This document shows positions 17,290 through 26,364 of a stretch of DNA of 64,000 nt, in pieces. Both the position numbers and the translations under genes were made by a program. Source of the DNA: Streptomyces hygroscopicus (lineage in GTDB: Bacteria > Actinomycetota > Actinomycetes > Streptomycetales > Streptomycetaceae); assembly GCF_026168105.1 (NCBI RefSeq), contig NZ_LBMW01000006.1:124001-188000 (forward strand). The letters run 5' to 3'. The notes under the pieces are model-generated. The model was not told the origin of the DNA. It did not search any database and saw only the letters and a program-made list of their open reading frames with translations. How positions within the stretch are numbered: the stretch's first letter is position 1; the number at the start of each line of letters is the position of its first letter.

Positions 17290-17502
17290 GCCGCCTCCCA
17301 AAATCGTCCACATGCGGTGTGCGCCGCGCGGCCATCGTACTTTTCGGTAACCGTGCTGTGCGCGGTGCGAACGCAGAATTTCACGGACCGGACAGCGGCG
17401 AAAGTGGCGCGGAACGCGCCGAACGGGGTCGGTGCGGGTCAATCGGCGCTCTTGCGCCGGGTCGCGACATGCGTTCCACCGTCTCGCGCACCTGTCCTTT
17501 TA

Positions 17503-17536
17503 TCTGTTGGGTACCTGGTTGTCTGTTGGGTACCTG
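17503..17536. repeat. 15-bp direct repeats upstream of tetR
   Basis: TCTGTTGGGTACCTG occurs twice (17503-17517, 17522-17536) at a 19-bp period, about two helical turns. Each contains the GGTACC palindrome. They lie between the tetR start and the stop of the 86-aa acidic gene and could be a regulator binding site. Confidence 0.55.
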
Positions 17537-17591
17537 CTGCGCCCGTCTTACCAGATGCGCACGTCCCACCTGACGTGATCGTCCTCGTACC

Positions 17592-17852
17592 TCACCGATA
17601 GTCGTCGTCGTCGAGGGTGACGACGCGCTTCTGCTCCACGAGGTCCGCCTCGTTGGCGCGCAGGATTTCCTCTTCCGTCAGGGGCTCGTCCCGCGGCGGC
17701 GGGGCGACCTCCGTGTGCTGTGCCGCGGCGTCGTTCTCCGGGGCCTCCACGTCGAGGTCGACGGCATCGTCCTCGATGTCCTCGAGGTCTTCGACGTCCT
17801 CGATATCCTCGAAGTCCTTGAACGTCGCGGGATCGGTGGGGTCTACGGTCAT
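17592..17852 (-). CDS. Small highly acidic protein, 86 aa
   Basis: MTVDPTDPATFKDFEDIEDVEDLEDIEDDAV... is dominated by Asp/Glu heptad-like repeats in residues 13-35, then a helix EPLTEEEILRANEADLVEQKRVV and an acidic end. GGAAGGGAG precedes the ATG at 17852. No known domain; probably a soluble, partly disordered protein. Confidence 0.72.
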   Translation of the reverse strand: MTVDPTDPATFKDFEDIEDVEDLEDIEDDAVDLDVEAPENDAAAQHTEVAPPPRDEPLTEEEILRANEADLVEQKRVVTLDDDDYR

Positions 17853-18088
17853 GGTCGGGCTCCCTTCCTAGAACTCCTGGAACGTCCCTGAAGAGGCAGG
17901 GTCCCCACCCGGGTGCCCTGCTATGAGCCTAGGAGACACCCGATCGGGACGCTATGCGTGCCGAAAACCGGCCGCCGTGCGTGTTGGACGGGAGCGTCGC
18001 GCGACCCGTTCGGAGCGTGTGCCACACCTCTGCCGTCTGTGACGGCGAACACATGAGCCACTACGTGATCGTCTCGTAACATTGCCGC

Positions 18089-19111
18089 ATGTCTTCGACC
18101 GAGTCGCCGTCCGTCCCGGCCGCCAATGTGCTTCCGAAGGTGGCGCCCGTCCGGGTCGCGGAGGGCGAGAGACTCAGGTCGGTGGCGCTGCCGGGGGTCA
18201 CACTGACGGTGCGGTCGAGGCCGCCGGAGTGCGACGGACTGCCGCCCGCGCTGTACGTCCACGGACTCGGCGGTTCCTCCCAGAACTGGTCGGCGTTCAT
18301 GGCGCTGCTCGACGGGCTCGTCCACGGCGAGGCCCTCGACCTGCCCGGCTTCGGCGACTCGCCGCCGCCGGACGACGGCGATTACTCGGTCACCGGCCAT
18401 GCGCGCGCGGTCATCCGCTATCTCGACGCGGCCGAGCGCGGGCCCGTGCACCTGTTCGGCAACTCGATGGGCGGAGCCGTCGCGACGCGCGTGGCGGCCG
18501 TACGACCCGATCTCGTCCGTACTCTCACGCTCGTCTCGCCCGCCCTTCCGGAGATCTTCGTGCAGCGCGGCGCGATCCCGACGGGGCTGCTCGCCGTGCC
18601 GGGGATCGCCGCCCTGTTCACCCGGTACACCAGGCAGTGGACGGCCGAACAGCGCGTCCGCGGGGTCATGGCGCTGTGCTACGGCGACCCCGGGCGGGTC
18701 ACGCCGGAGGGCTTCCGGTACGCGGTGGAGGAGATGGAGCGGCGACTGCGGTTGCCGTACTTCTGGGACGCGATGGCGCGCTCGGCGCGCGGGATCGTGA
18801 ACGCATACACGCTGGGCGGGCAGCACGGGCTGTGGCGCCAGGCGGAGCGGGTCCTCGCGCCGACGCTGCTGGTGTACGGCGGCCGGGACCAGCTGGTGTC
18901 CTTCCGCATGGCCCAGCGTGCGGCGCGCGCCTTCCGCGACTCCCGGCTGCTGACCCTGCCGGAGGCGGGGCACGTCGCGATGATGGAGTACCCGGATCTG
19001 GTGGCCGCGTCGTTCCGTGAACTGCTCGCGGAGGCGGGCGAGTTGCCCGCGCTTGCGGACGGGTCCGGCGACGGGAGCGGCGAGTACGGCGCCACGGGTG
19101 CGGGGAGCTGA
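18089..19111 (+). CDS. Alpha/beta hydrolase
   Basis: The 340-aa protein shows YVHGLGGSSQNW (oxyanion hole), a conserved DLPGFGDSPPP, the nucleophile elbow GNSMGG (Ser126), the acid in VYGGRDQLV and the His in PEAGHVAMMEYP; the classical triad is complete. Residues 1-40 and the last 30 (Gly/Ser-rich) are disordered. No signal peptide. It is followed after 8 bp by the DUF3152 gene, so the two are probably co-transcribed. Substrate unknown. Confidence 0.9.
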   Translation: MSSTESPSVPAANVLPKVAPVRVAEGERLRSVALPGVTLTVRSRPPECDGLPPALYVHGLGGSSQNWSAFMALLDGLVHGEALDLPGFGDSPPPDDGDYSVTGHARAVIRYLDAAERGPVHLFGNSMGGAVATRVAAVRPDLVRTLTLVSPALPEIFVQRGAIPTGLLAVPGIAALFTRYTRQWTAEQRVRGVMALCYGDPGRVTPEGFRYAVEEMERRLRLPYFWDAMARSARGIVNAYTLGGQHGLWRQAERVLAPTLLVYGGRDQLVSFRMAQRAARAFRDSRLLTLPEAGHVAMMEYPDLVAASFRELLAEAGELPALADGSGDGSGEYGATGAGS

Positions 19112-19119
19112 GGGGCGGC

Positions 19120-20712
19120 GTGGGACGGCACAGCCGCAAGGGGCGGGGCGACAGGACACCCAAGGACACGGGGGCGGCGCCGGACACCCCGTCACGGGGT
19201 GCGGGTTCCGCCACGAACCAGCCGATACGTGGCGCGGAGGGGTCCGGGGGCCGGGGGCCTGCGACTCCGGCGGACCGCCCGACGCTGGGCTCGGCACCGC
19301 AGGCTTGGGGCGCGGCGGCTCCCGCGGATCCGTCGGCGCGCGGCCCGCGGACGCCCGGGGCAGTCCCGCCGGATGCGGTCGTCGGCCAACGCGCTCCGAT
19401 GACCGGCACCGCACCGCGAAGCGCTTCACGGGACACCGACGGGGTGCCTGCGCGTGGCGTGCCCCGTTTCCCGGACGGGACGCCTGCGCGTGGCGTGCCC
19501 CGTTTCCCGGACGGGACGCCTGTGCGTGGCGTGCCCCGTTTCCCGGACGGGACGCCTGTGCAGGGGGTGCCGCGTTTTCCGGACGGCACCCCCGCGCACG
19601 GCACCCACCAAGTCCGCGGCGGTCATCCCGAGCATCATGAAGCCGGTGGTGGCTGGGGCGAGTTCCGGGGCGTAGCCGCGCCCACGGCGGCGCCCCAGGC
19701 GGCACCGCCCGGAGGCCCGGTGCCGCCCCGTATTCCGCGTCAGCGGTCGCGGTCCGGCCCCCGCCAGGAGTATCTCGACGCCTTCGGCGAGGACGACGAC
19801 GTCTTCGCGCCCCGCCGCACCGGAACCACCGCCGACGCACTCCTCCAGCCTGCTCCCGTCCTGGTCCCCGCCCCAGCTCCCGAACCGGCGACCGACGCCG
19901 ACGAGGCACCCCCCACGGGCGGAGCCAAGGCGCGTACCTTCACCGGCATAGCGGCCGCCGCCGTCACCACCGTGCTCGCGGTCGTCGTCGCCGGTCAGGT
20001 CGTCGGCGGACAGAACGGCACCGCCGCGCCGTCCCGGGCCGCCACCGACCGTGCCCCTGACTCCCGCGGAGACCCCGGCGCGACCCCCTCCGCCTCGCCC
20101 TACGGAACGGCGCCGACGTACGAGCAGGCCATGGACATCAAGTACCCGCTCAGTGCCACGCTGAAGGGGTCCGGGACGTTCGAGGCGGTCCCGGGCTTCG
20201 CCAAGGCGCCCGGCAAGGGGCAGAAGTACACCTACCGCGTCGACGTGGAGAAGGGGCTCGGCCTCGACGGCGAACTCTTCGCGCAGGCCGTCCAGAAGAC
20301 CCTCAACGACGACCGCAGCTGGGCCCACCACGGCGCCCGCACCTTCGAGCGCATCTACACCGGCAAGCCCGACTTCGTGATCACGCTCGCCAGCCCCGGC
20401 ACCACCGCCGCCTGGTGCGCCAAGTCCGGTCTCGACACGGCCGAGGACAACGTCTCGTGCGACTCGGCGTCCACCGATCGCGTCATGATCAACGCCTATC
20501 GATGGGCCCAGGGCTCGACGACATACGGTGACAACATTCACGCCTACCGCCAGATGCTGATCAACCACGAGATCGGTCACCGCCTCGGCTACGGTCACGT
20601 CACCTGCGACAAGAACGGCGCGCTGGCCCCGGTCATGCAGCAGCAGACCAAGTTCCTCGACCACGACGGAATCCACTGCCTCCCCAACCCCTGGCCGTAC
20701 CCGGGAAGTTGA
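19120..20712 (+). CDS. DUF3152 membrane-anchored metalloprotease-like protein
   Basis: The 530-aa protein has a long Pro/Gly-rich cytoplasmic region (1-270) that includes four 12-residue repeats GVPRFPDGTPAR, one membrane helix (about 273-296), then an extracytoplasmic DUF3152 domain. That domain has a zinc-protease-like HEIGH (483-487) followed by LGYGH, and conserved Cys pairs (WCAKSGL, VSCDS, TCDKNG, HCLPNP) suited to disulfides. The GTG start at 19120 is 8 bp behind the hydrolase stop. Metalloprotease activity is inferred from the HExGH motif; the family is uncharacterised. Confidence 0.87.
   Translation: MGRHSRKGRGDRTPKDTGAAPDTPSRGAGSATNQPIRGAEGSGGRGPATPADRPTLGSAPQAWGAAAPADPSARGPRTPGAVPPDAVVGQRAPMTGTAPRSASRDTDGVPARGVPRFPDGTPARGVPRFPDGTPVRGVPRFPDGTPVQGVPRFPDGTPAHGTHQVRGGHPEHHEAGGGWGEFRGVAAPTAAPQAAPPGGPVPPRIPRQRSRSGPRQEYLDAFGEDDDVFAPRRTGTTADALLQPAPVLVPAPAPEPATDADEAPPTGGAKARTFTGIAAAAVTTVLAVVVAGQVVGGQNGTAAPSRAATDRAPDSRGDPGATPSASPYGTAPTYEQAMDIKYPLSATLKGSGTFEAVPGFAKAPGKGQKYTYRVDVEKGLGLDGELFAQAVQKTLNDDRSWAHHGARTFERIYTGKPDFVITLASPGTTAAWCAKSGLDTAEDNVSCDSASTDRVMINAYRWAQGSTTYGDNIHAYRQMLINHEIGHRLGYGHVTCDKNGALAPVMQQQTKFLDHDGIHCLPNPWPYPGS
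19456..19599 (+). repeat. 36-bp coding tandem repeat (4 copies)
   Basis: Units start at 19456, 19492, 19528 and 19564, each encoding GVPRFPDGTPxx. The first three are almost identical; the fourth has diverged. It lies in the disordered cytoplasmic part of the DUF3152 protein. Confidence 0.85.
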
Positions 20713-20994
20713 CGGACGCCGTTCTCGCCGCATCGACACGCGCAGAAAGATCGTTCATGTCGTGCCTCCGGAGCCCGACGGCACGTGTGCTCTCCTGGCG
20801 AACCGTGCTCTCCTGGCGGTGATCTCCTAGCGGGACCGAACGCGGTCCGTGCAGGAAAGTTACTGCCGTTCACCCCTTTTGGTGGCGTGATGGACAACCG
20901 TCCGTCGCGCCACCGTCATGTCCGCATACGTTCGTCCCGCTGCGAGCCGCCGGGGCAAAGGCGGCTCCCCAGACGGGAGATCGGGGGTGCACTC

Positions 20995-22725
20995 GTGCGC
21001 ATCGGATTGCTTACGGAGGGTGGTTATCCGTATGTGAGCGGTGACGCCAGGCTCTGGTGCGACCGGCTCGTGCGCGGACTCGGGCAGCACGAGTTCGACA
21101 TCTACGCGTTCAGCCGCAGCGAACGGCAGGAGGACGGGGGCTGGACCCCGCTGCCGTCGCAAGTCAGCCGGGTGCGAACGGCACCCCTGTGGACCGTGGA
21201 GGACGACGGACCCGTCCATGGTCGCCGGGCGCGGCGGCGGTTCGCCGAGGCCTACGGGGAGCTCGCCGTCGCGCTCTGCACCGCGCCGGAGCCAGGGTCG
21301 CCCCGGTCCGCGCCCGGACCCGCGGGCCCCGAGGCGGACCGTTTCGGCAGCGCTCTGTGCGCACTCGCCGAACTCGCCCGCGACACGGGCGGGCTGGTGG
21401 GCTCCCTGCGCTCCGAGACCGCGGTGCGAGCACTGGAGAGGGCCTGCCGCGGCCCGCGCGCGCTGCGCATGGCGCGGGCGGCCCGCGTCCCCGAACTGCT
21501 CGACGTGGCCGCACACATCGAATGCGCTCTGCGCCCCCTGTCCCTCGACTGGTACGAGGACGACGGGCTCGGCTCGGTCGACCTCTGCCACGCCACGACG
21601 GGCGGCGCCGCGGCCCTGGCCGGACTGCTCGCCGGGTACTTCAACGGAGTCCCGCTGCTGGTCACCGAGTACGGCGTACAACTGCGGGCGCACTACCTTC
21701 AGGCGCCGGACGGGGCGCCTTCCGTACGTGCGCTACTTGCCTCCTTGCACCGCCGGCTGGCCGCCGAGGTGTACCGGCGGGCCGCCTGCATCACGCCGGG
21801 CAACGCCCACGCCCGCCGCTGGCAGGAGCGGTGCGGTGCCGACCGGTCCAAGCTGCGCACGGTCTACCCCGGCATGGACGCGTCCCGCTTCACGGACGTG
21901 GGCGAGTCGGCCGACTGCGCGGACCCCCGCACACTGGTCTGGGTCGGTCGCGTCGAACCCTCCAAGGACCTGATCTCCCTGCTCCACGCCTTCGCGGAGA
22001 TCCGCAAGGAGGAGCCGAAGGCGCGGCTGCGGATCGTGGGTGCCGCGGAGGGCGCCGACGGCACCGTCTATCTCGGCCACTGCAGGGCGCTCGCCGCGCA
22101 GCTCTTCCCGGACGAGGCGGAGGGCGTGCACGACGTCGGCGACAACCCGGTGTCCTTCGAGGAGATCGGCGGCCCCGAGATGCCCGATCTGGCGGAGGCG
22201 TACGCGGCCGGGGCGGTCGTCGTCCTGTCGAGCGTCGTCGAAGGTCTTCCGATCAGCCTGGTGGAGGCGATGTTCTGCGGCCGTGCGACGGTGTCCACGG
22301 ACGTGGGCGCGGTGGTGGAGGTCATCGGCGGAACGGGGCTCGTGGTGCCGCCCCGCAACCCGCGGGCGCTCGCGGAGGCGTGCATCGCACTGCTGCGCGA
22401 CCCCAAGCGCCGTGAGCGCCTCGGCGCGGCCGCCCGCGCCCGAGCCCTCGAACTGTTCACCGTCGAGCAGAACGTCGCGGCATTTCACGGCATTTACCTG
22501 GAGGTCGTCTCCCACACGCCGGTACGGCGTGTGCTCGTGGACGACGCGGGCGAACCGCTGCCCTTCGGGACACCGGCGGAGGCCCACCTGCCCGGCCGCT
22601 GGACCGAAGTGCGGACCACGGCCGGAAGACCGCGCTGGGCTTCGCCCCCGGGCGGCGGTACGGCACCCGTACGCGCCACCGGTCCCGTCAAGGAACCGGT
22701 GCCGACGGCGGAGGGCGCGCGATGA
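20995..22725 (+). CDS. PelF-like family 4 glycosyltransferase
   Basis: The 576-aa protein begins IGLLTEGGYPYVSGDARLW, the DUF3492/PelF N-terminal signature, and has an acceptor-binding region to about 310. The GT-B C-domain shows TLVWVGRVEPSKDLISLLHAF, and late VEGLPISLVEAMFCGR, equivalent to the nucleotide-sugar-binding E-x7-E of GT4 enzymes. PelF polymerises UDP-GalNAc/GlcNAc into Pel polysaccharide in Pseudomonas. The GTG at 20995 (GGGGG upstream) starts the conserved strand; the frame is open back to 20785 without homology. The stop overlaps the next gene (ATGA), giving a coupled operon. Confidence 0.88.
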   Translation: MRIGLLTEGGYPYVSGDARLWCDRLVRGLGQHEFDIYAFSRSERQEDGGWTPLPSQVSRVRTAPLWTVEDDGPVHGRRARRRFAEAYGELAVALCTAPEPGSPRSAPGPAGPEADRFGSALCALAELARDTGGLVGSLRSETAVRALERACRGPRALRMARAARVPELLDVAAHIECALRPLSLDWYEDDGLGSVDLCHATTGGAAALAGLLAGYFNGVPLLVTEYGVQLRAHYLQAPDGAPSVRALLASLHRRLAAEVYRRAACITPGNAHARRWQERCGADRSKLRTVYPGMDASRFTDVGESADCADPRTLVWVGRVEPSKDLISLLHAFAEIRKEEPKARLRIVGAAEGADGTVYLGHCRALAAQLFPDEAEGVHDVGDNPVSFEEIGGPEMPDLAEAYAAGAVVVLSSVVEGLPISLVEAMFCGRATVSTDVGAVVEVIGGTGLVVPPRNPRALAEACIALLRDPKRRERLGAAARARALELFTVEQNVAAFHGIYLEVVSHTPVRRVLVDDAGEPLPFGTPAEAHLPGRWTEVRTTAGRPRWASPPGGGTAPVRATGPVKEPVPTAEGAR

Positions 22726-24422
22726 GCGAGCTGGGAGAACTGGACCGCCCCGGCACCCCGGGCAGCCCCGGCGCCTGGGACGCCCGGTCGGAGGCGTGGC
22801 TCGTGGGAGCGGGGCGGGCCGGCAGGGGGGCGGACGGGCCCGCCGGGACGGACACGTGCGCGGGAGCTGCGACGGACGGATGCGGGGGAGCTGCGACGGA
22901 CGGATGCGGGGGAGCTGCGACGGACGCATGCGCGGGAGCACGTGAGGACGGCTCACCGGCAACCGGTACGTGGGCTGCCGGGGCGTGCGCCGAGCACGAT
23001 GCGCCGACGGGGTCACGGGACACACCGTGGGGTGGGTTCGACGCAGACGAAGCCGGAAGGCTCGGGGTGTCCGGAGCCGGAATGGTCGAGGGAGTTCACG
23101 GCGAGGCGTTCGGCGCGGCGGGCGGGGATCCGCGTGGCGACTCGGGTACGGCGGAGGACGCGAATGGGGCGCAGGGCGGAGATCACGGCGCCCGTGGAGA
23201 ACAACACGGCTCGCGCGGCGTCTCCCGCGCCGAGACGTCCGTGGACTCCACTGCGCCGGTGCGCGCGCCCCGTTCGCACGGCGCCCCGAGTGCCCCGAGT
23301 GCCACGAGCGCCGCGCCCGCCGAGAGCGCGACCCCGGTCGGCAGGCCCGTCGCCCGCCGGGGGGCCGTCGACCCCGTCAAGGCCCTCATGCATCGGCATC
23401 ACGACCTGTGTGAGCAGGCCGTCGACCCTCTGGAGATCGCGGCCGCTCTGGAGGTCCACGGACTGACCGACCGGGCCGCCGCCCGCTTCCGCCACCGGGA
23501 CGTCTTCTCGCTCGCCGAGGAGATGTACGCGCGCGTCCCACGCGACGGCGACCGGCTCCCACCGCCGCCCAACTCCTCGGCTCCCCTGCGTGAGCACTGG
23601 GCATGGGCCGCCTTCGCCCTGCTCCCGGGGGTACTGTGCGCGGCTGCCGTCATGGGGCTGCGGTCCACCGAAGGCAGCCCCCGCCTCGCCGTCGCCGCGG
23701 TGGGCGCCCTCGCCGTCGCGCTCGCTCTCCGCATGGCGCTCGGCCGAGGTCCGCTGCGGACCCCCGCCCGCACCACGCCGACCGGCAACCCTGTGTGGAC
23801 CTGCTGGCTGCTCGCCTACGCCGTCCTCGGCGACGGCCTGCTGCGCGCCGCGCTGGAAGGCGGCCCCGACGGCCCTTGGCCGATGGCCACCGGGTCCGCT
23901 CTGGCCCTCGCCCTGGCCTTCGGCCCGGCCGTCTGGTGCGCCCGCCTCTTCGCCACAGGCGCCCGCCGCAGACTCGCCGCCAGCCGGGGCCTCGAGGAGT
24001 TCGCGTCCTCCGTCACCCCACTGCTCCTCGGCTTGATCGGACTCTTCCTGTCCTTCCTGGGCGCGCTGCTCGCCCTGTGCGGAGGGCTGCTCGGCGAACC
24101 CGCGCCGTACGCCGGGACCGGCTCCCTGGGTGGCCTCCTGCTTGTTGCCCGGCTGCTCACGGCGCACGGTTTCGGCCGCACCCCCGCCGTCGTCCTCGGC
24201 ATCGCGGCCGCCGCGGAGGCAACCGCCCTGGCCACGGTCTTCGCCGGCCGCCTCCCCTGCTGCGCGTTCCTGGCCACACCGGTGGAGGCCCTGGTCGACG
24301 CCGGGGGCGCGAACGCCGTCCCGGCCCTCGTCTGCGCCCCCGCCGCCCTGATCCTGCTGATCCACGCGATCCGCACCCTGACCCGGGCCTCGGCCCATGC
24401 CCATCCGCCCGGATCACCCTGA
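22722..24422 (+). CDS. Polytopic membrane protein of the Pel-like operon
   Basis: The 566-aa protein has a disordered, low-complexity first 210 residues (including three 8-residue GAATDGCG repeats) and then a short helical domain (LMHRHHDLCEQAVDPLEIAAALEVHGL) that precedes about nine membrane helices (residues 290-560). It overlaps the glycosyltransferase gene by 4 bp, implying co-translation. I do not recognise the family; position beside a PelF-like enzyme suggests the role of an inner-membrane partner for polymer export (PelG/PelE-like), but sequence alone does not prove this. Confidence 0.75.
   Translation: MSELGELDRPGTPGSPGAWDARSEAWLVGAGRAGRGADGPAGTDTCAGAATDGCGGAATDGCGGAATDACAGAREDGSPATGTWAAGACAEHDAPTGSRDTPWGGFDADEAGRLGVSGAGMVEGVHGEAFGAAGGDPRGDSGTAEDANGAQGGDHGARGEQHGSRGVSRAETSVDSTAPVRAPRSHGAPSAPSATSAAPAESATPVGRPVARRGAVDPVKALMHRHHDLCEQAVDPLEIAAALEVHGLTDRAAARFRHRDVFSLAEEMYARVPRDGDRLPPPPNSSAPLREHWAWAAFALLPGVLCAAAVMGLRSTEGSPRLAVAAVGALAVALALRMALGRGPLRTPARTTPTGNPVWTCWLLAYAVLGDGLLRAALEGGPDGPWPMATGSALALALAFGPAVWCARLFATGARRRLAASRGLEEFASSVTPLLLGLIGLFLSFLGALLALCGGLLGEPAPYAGTGSLGGLLLVARLLTAHGFGRTPAVVLGIAAAAEATALATVFAGRLPCCAFLATPVEALVDAGGANAVPALVCAPAALILLIHAIRTLTRASAHAHPPGSP
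22857..22928 (+). repeat. 24-bp coding tandem repeat (3 copies)
   Basis: Three near-identical 24-bp units (22857, 22881, 22905) encode GAATDGCG-type residues in the disordered N-terminal region of the membrane protein. Confidence 0.8.
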
Positions 24423-24560
24423 GCCCGGCCCATGCCCCCCACATTCGACGCAATGAGCCGCAACCGCTGCCCGGGACCCGCTCCCCGGCACGCCCTCCCC
24501 GCGGGGCCGACACCGCGGACCCCTCTCATCCCATGGCATCACCCTGAAGGAGAACGCCAG

Positions 24561-24608
24561 ATGATCACCTCCCGAACCGGAGAATCCGCCGCGGGAGCCG
24601 CCCGATGA
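24561..24608 (+). CDS. Possible 15-aa leader peptide coupled to epimerase gene
   Basis: An AAGGAG ribosome binding site is placed ideally before ATG 24561. The frame encodes MITSRTGESAAGAAR and ends at TGA 24606-24608, which overlaps the epimerase ATG (24605). The epimerase itself has no good SD, so translation of this short frame could load ribosomes onto it. It is in a different frame from the epimerase. Function is inferred; it may only be a coupling device. Confidence 0.4.
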   Translation: MITSRTGESAAGAAR

Positions 24609-25564
24609 GGGTCCTGCTGATCGGAGCCAACGGATACCTGGGCCGCTTCGTCGCCGACCGCCTGCTGGCCGACCCGGCCGTACAGCTGACCGCGCTGGGC
24701 CGCGGCGACGACGCCGATGTACGGTTCGACCTCGCGTCCGGCAGCCCCGGCGCACTCACCCGATTCCTGGACGCCGTGCACCCCGGGGTCGTCATCAACT
24801 GCGCCGGCGCCATCCGCGGCGGCGCCCGCGAGCTCGCCCGGCACAACACCGTCGCCGTCGCCACCGTCTGCGAGGCCCTGCGCCGCAGCGGCTGCGGGGC
24901 CCGCCTGGTGCAGATCGGCTGCGGCGCCGAATACGGCCCCAGCCAGCCCGGCTCCTCCACGGCAGAGGACGCGGTCCCGCGCCCCGGCGGGCCCTACGGG
25001 GTCAGCAAGCTCGCCGCCACCGAACTGGTCCTCGGCTCGGGTCTCGACGCCGTGGTGCTCCGTGTGTTCTCGCCCGCCGGGCCAGGCACTCCCGCCGGAT
25101 CGCCCCTCGGCCGCCTCGCCGAGGCCCTGCGCCGCGCCATGCAGTCCGGCGACGGCGAACTCAAGCTCGGGGGCCTCGGCGTCCAGCGTGACTTCGTCGA
25201 CGTACGCGACGTCGCCCGCGCTGTCCACGCCGCGTCCCTCTCCGCCGCCCAAGGCGTGATCAACATCGGCTCGGGGCGTGCCGTACGCCTCCGTGACGCG
25301 GCCGCCGTCCTCGCCCGCGTCGCCGGCTACGGCGGCGCCCTGCACGAACTCGACGGACCTCCCGGCCCGGTGCGCCCGGTCATCGGCCACCCCCGCCAGG
25401 AGTCCGAGCACGCCGCCCCCATCGCCTACCCCTACCCCGACGGCTGCGGCAGTTGGCAGCAGGCGGATGTCCGCACCGCACGGGACCGGCTCGGCTGGCG
25501 GCCACGGATCAATCTCGAGGAGTCCCTCGCCGACATCTGGATGGAGGCGGCATGCCGCATCTGA
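24605..25564 (+). CDS. NAD-dependent epimerase/dehydratase (extended SDR)
   Basis: The 319-aa protein has a Rossmann start with GANGYLG (7-13), NCAGAIRGG, a YGVSK catalytic Tyr/Lys pair (about 132-136) and a typical RDFVDVRDVARAV substrate-binding segment. It should epimerise or dehydrate a nucleotide sugar. In the operon it would supply the sugar donor for the PelF-like enzyme, comparable to PelX (a UDP-GlcNAc/GalNAc epimerase) in pel loci. Its end overlaps the spherulin-4-like gene by 13 bp. Confidence 0.88.
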   Translation: MRVLLIGANGYLGRFVADRLLADPAVQLTALGRGDDADVRFDLASGSPGALTRFLDAVHPGVVINCAGAIRGGARELARHNTVAVATVCEALRRSGCGARLVQIGCGAEYGPSQPGSSTAEDAVPRPGGPYGVSKLAATELVLGSGLDAVVLRVFSPAGPGTPAGSPLGRLAEALRRAMQSGDGELKLGGLGVQRDFVDVRDVARAVHAASLSAAQGVINIGSGRAVRLRDAAAVLARVAGYGGALHELDGPPGPVRPVIGHPRQESEHAAPIAYPYPDGCGSWQQADVRTARDRLGWRPRINLEESLADIWMEAACRI

Positions 25565-26301
25565 CCAGCGCCACAGCGGGCACCGCGAGTACCGACCTGG
25601 GGCCGGGCCTCGGCATCCCCGGCTATGCCCACCCCCTTCTCGCCCCCCTGGAGTGGAACGAGCTGACACGCCCGGGCACCCCGGTGCACTGGGCCGTACT
25701 CAATGTGAGCGGCGGTCCCGGCGTCCGGCCCGATCCGCACTGCCTGGAGGCCGCGGGGCGGCTGCACAACGCGGGCGTCCGCGTACTCGGCCACCTCGAC
25801 GTCACCTACGGCGCGCGCGCCTTCGGCGAGCTGATCACCGAGGCCCAGCGGTATCTCGACTGGTACCGGGTGGACGGCTTCCTCCTGGACCGCTGTCCGA
25901 CCGAAAGCGCCGTGCTCCCCGAGACTCGCTGCACGGTCACCGCGCTCCGCACGCTGCTCGACCATGGGCACATCGTCCTGGGGCACGGCACCCATCCCCA
26001 CCCCGGATACGCCGAGCTGGCCGACCAGTTGGTCACCTTCTCCGGCTCCTGGGGCGACTACCGCTGGTCGCAGGTGGCCGAGTGGACCGCTGACCTCCCG
26101 CCCGAGCGGTTCTGCCACTTCGTGCACGGCGTGCCTCGCGGCCACCTGGAGGAGGCGCTGCGCATCGCCCGCTGGCAGGGCGCCTCGACGATCTGGTTCA
26201 CCGACCGCACGGACCTGGGCGGCCGCGCCGACCCGTGGGAGTGCCTGCCCGGCTACTGGGACGAAATCGTCTCGCGGATCGGACCAGGTGTCTCGGAATG
26301 A
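25552..26301 (+). CDS. Spherulation-specific family 4 protein (PelA-hydrolase-like)
   Basis: The 249-aa protein GIPGYAHPLL...VLNVSGGPG has the TIM-barrel pattern of spherulin-4/endo-alpha-1,4-polygalactosaminidase proteins, with conserved GHLDVTYG and the YRVDGFLLDRC strand carrying an Asp. The hydrolase half of PelA belongs to the same broad group (GH114/GH166). There is no signal peptide, so a cytoplasmic location is predicted, unusual for a hydrolase that trims an exported polymer. The start ATG at 25552 lies inside the epimerase gene; this is the last gene of the operon. Confidence 0.82.
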   Translation: MPHLTSATAGTASTDLGPGLGIPGYAHPLLAPLEWNELTRPGTPVHWAVLNVSGGPGVRPDPHCLEAAGRLHNAGVRVLGHLDVTYGARAFGELITEAQRYLDWYRVDGFLLDRCPTESAVLPETRCTVTALRTLLDHGHIVLGHGTHPHPGYAELADQLVTFSGSWGDYRWSQVAEWTADLPPERFCHFVHGVPRGHLEEALRIARWQGASTIWFTDRTDLGGRADPWECLPGYWDEIVSRIGPGVSE

Positions 26302-26364
26302 AGAAGGGCGTGGCAGTGTTACGAGGAGAACAACCGTAGTGATTGACCGACCAACGGAGCCCCC

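Noticed and set aside
17921..19909. 662-aa minus-strand frame over the hydrolase and DUF3152 genes
   Set aside because: Low-complexity Arg/Pro/Gly translation antisense to two clear genes.
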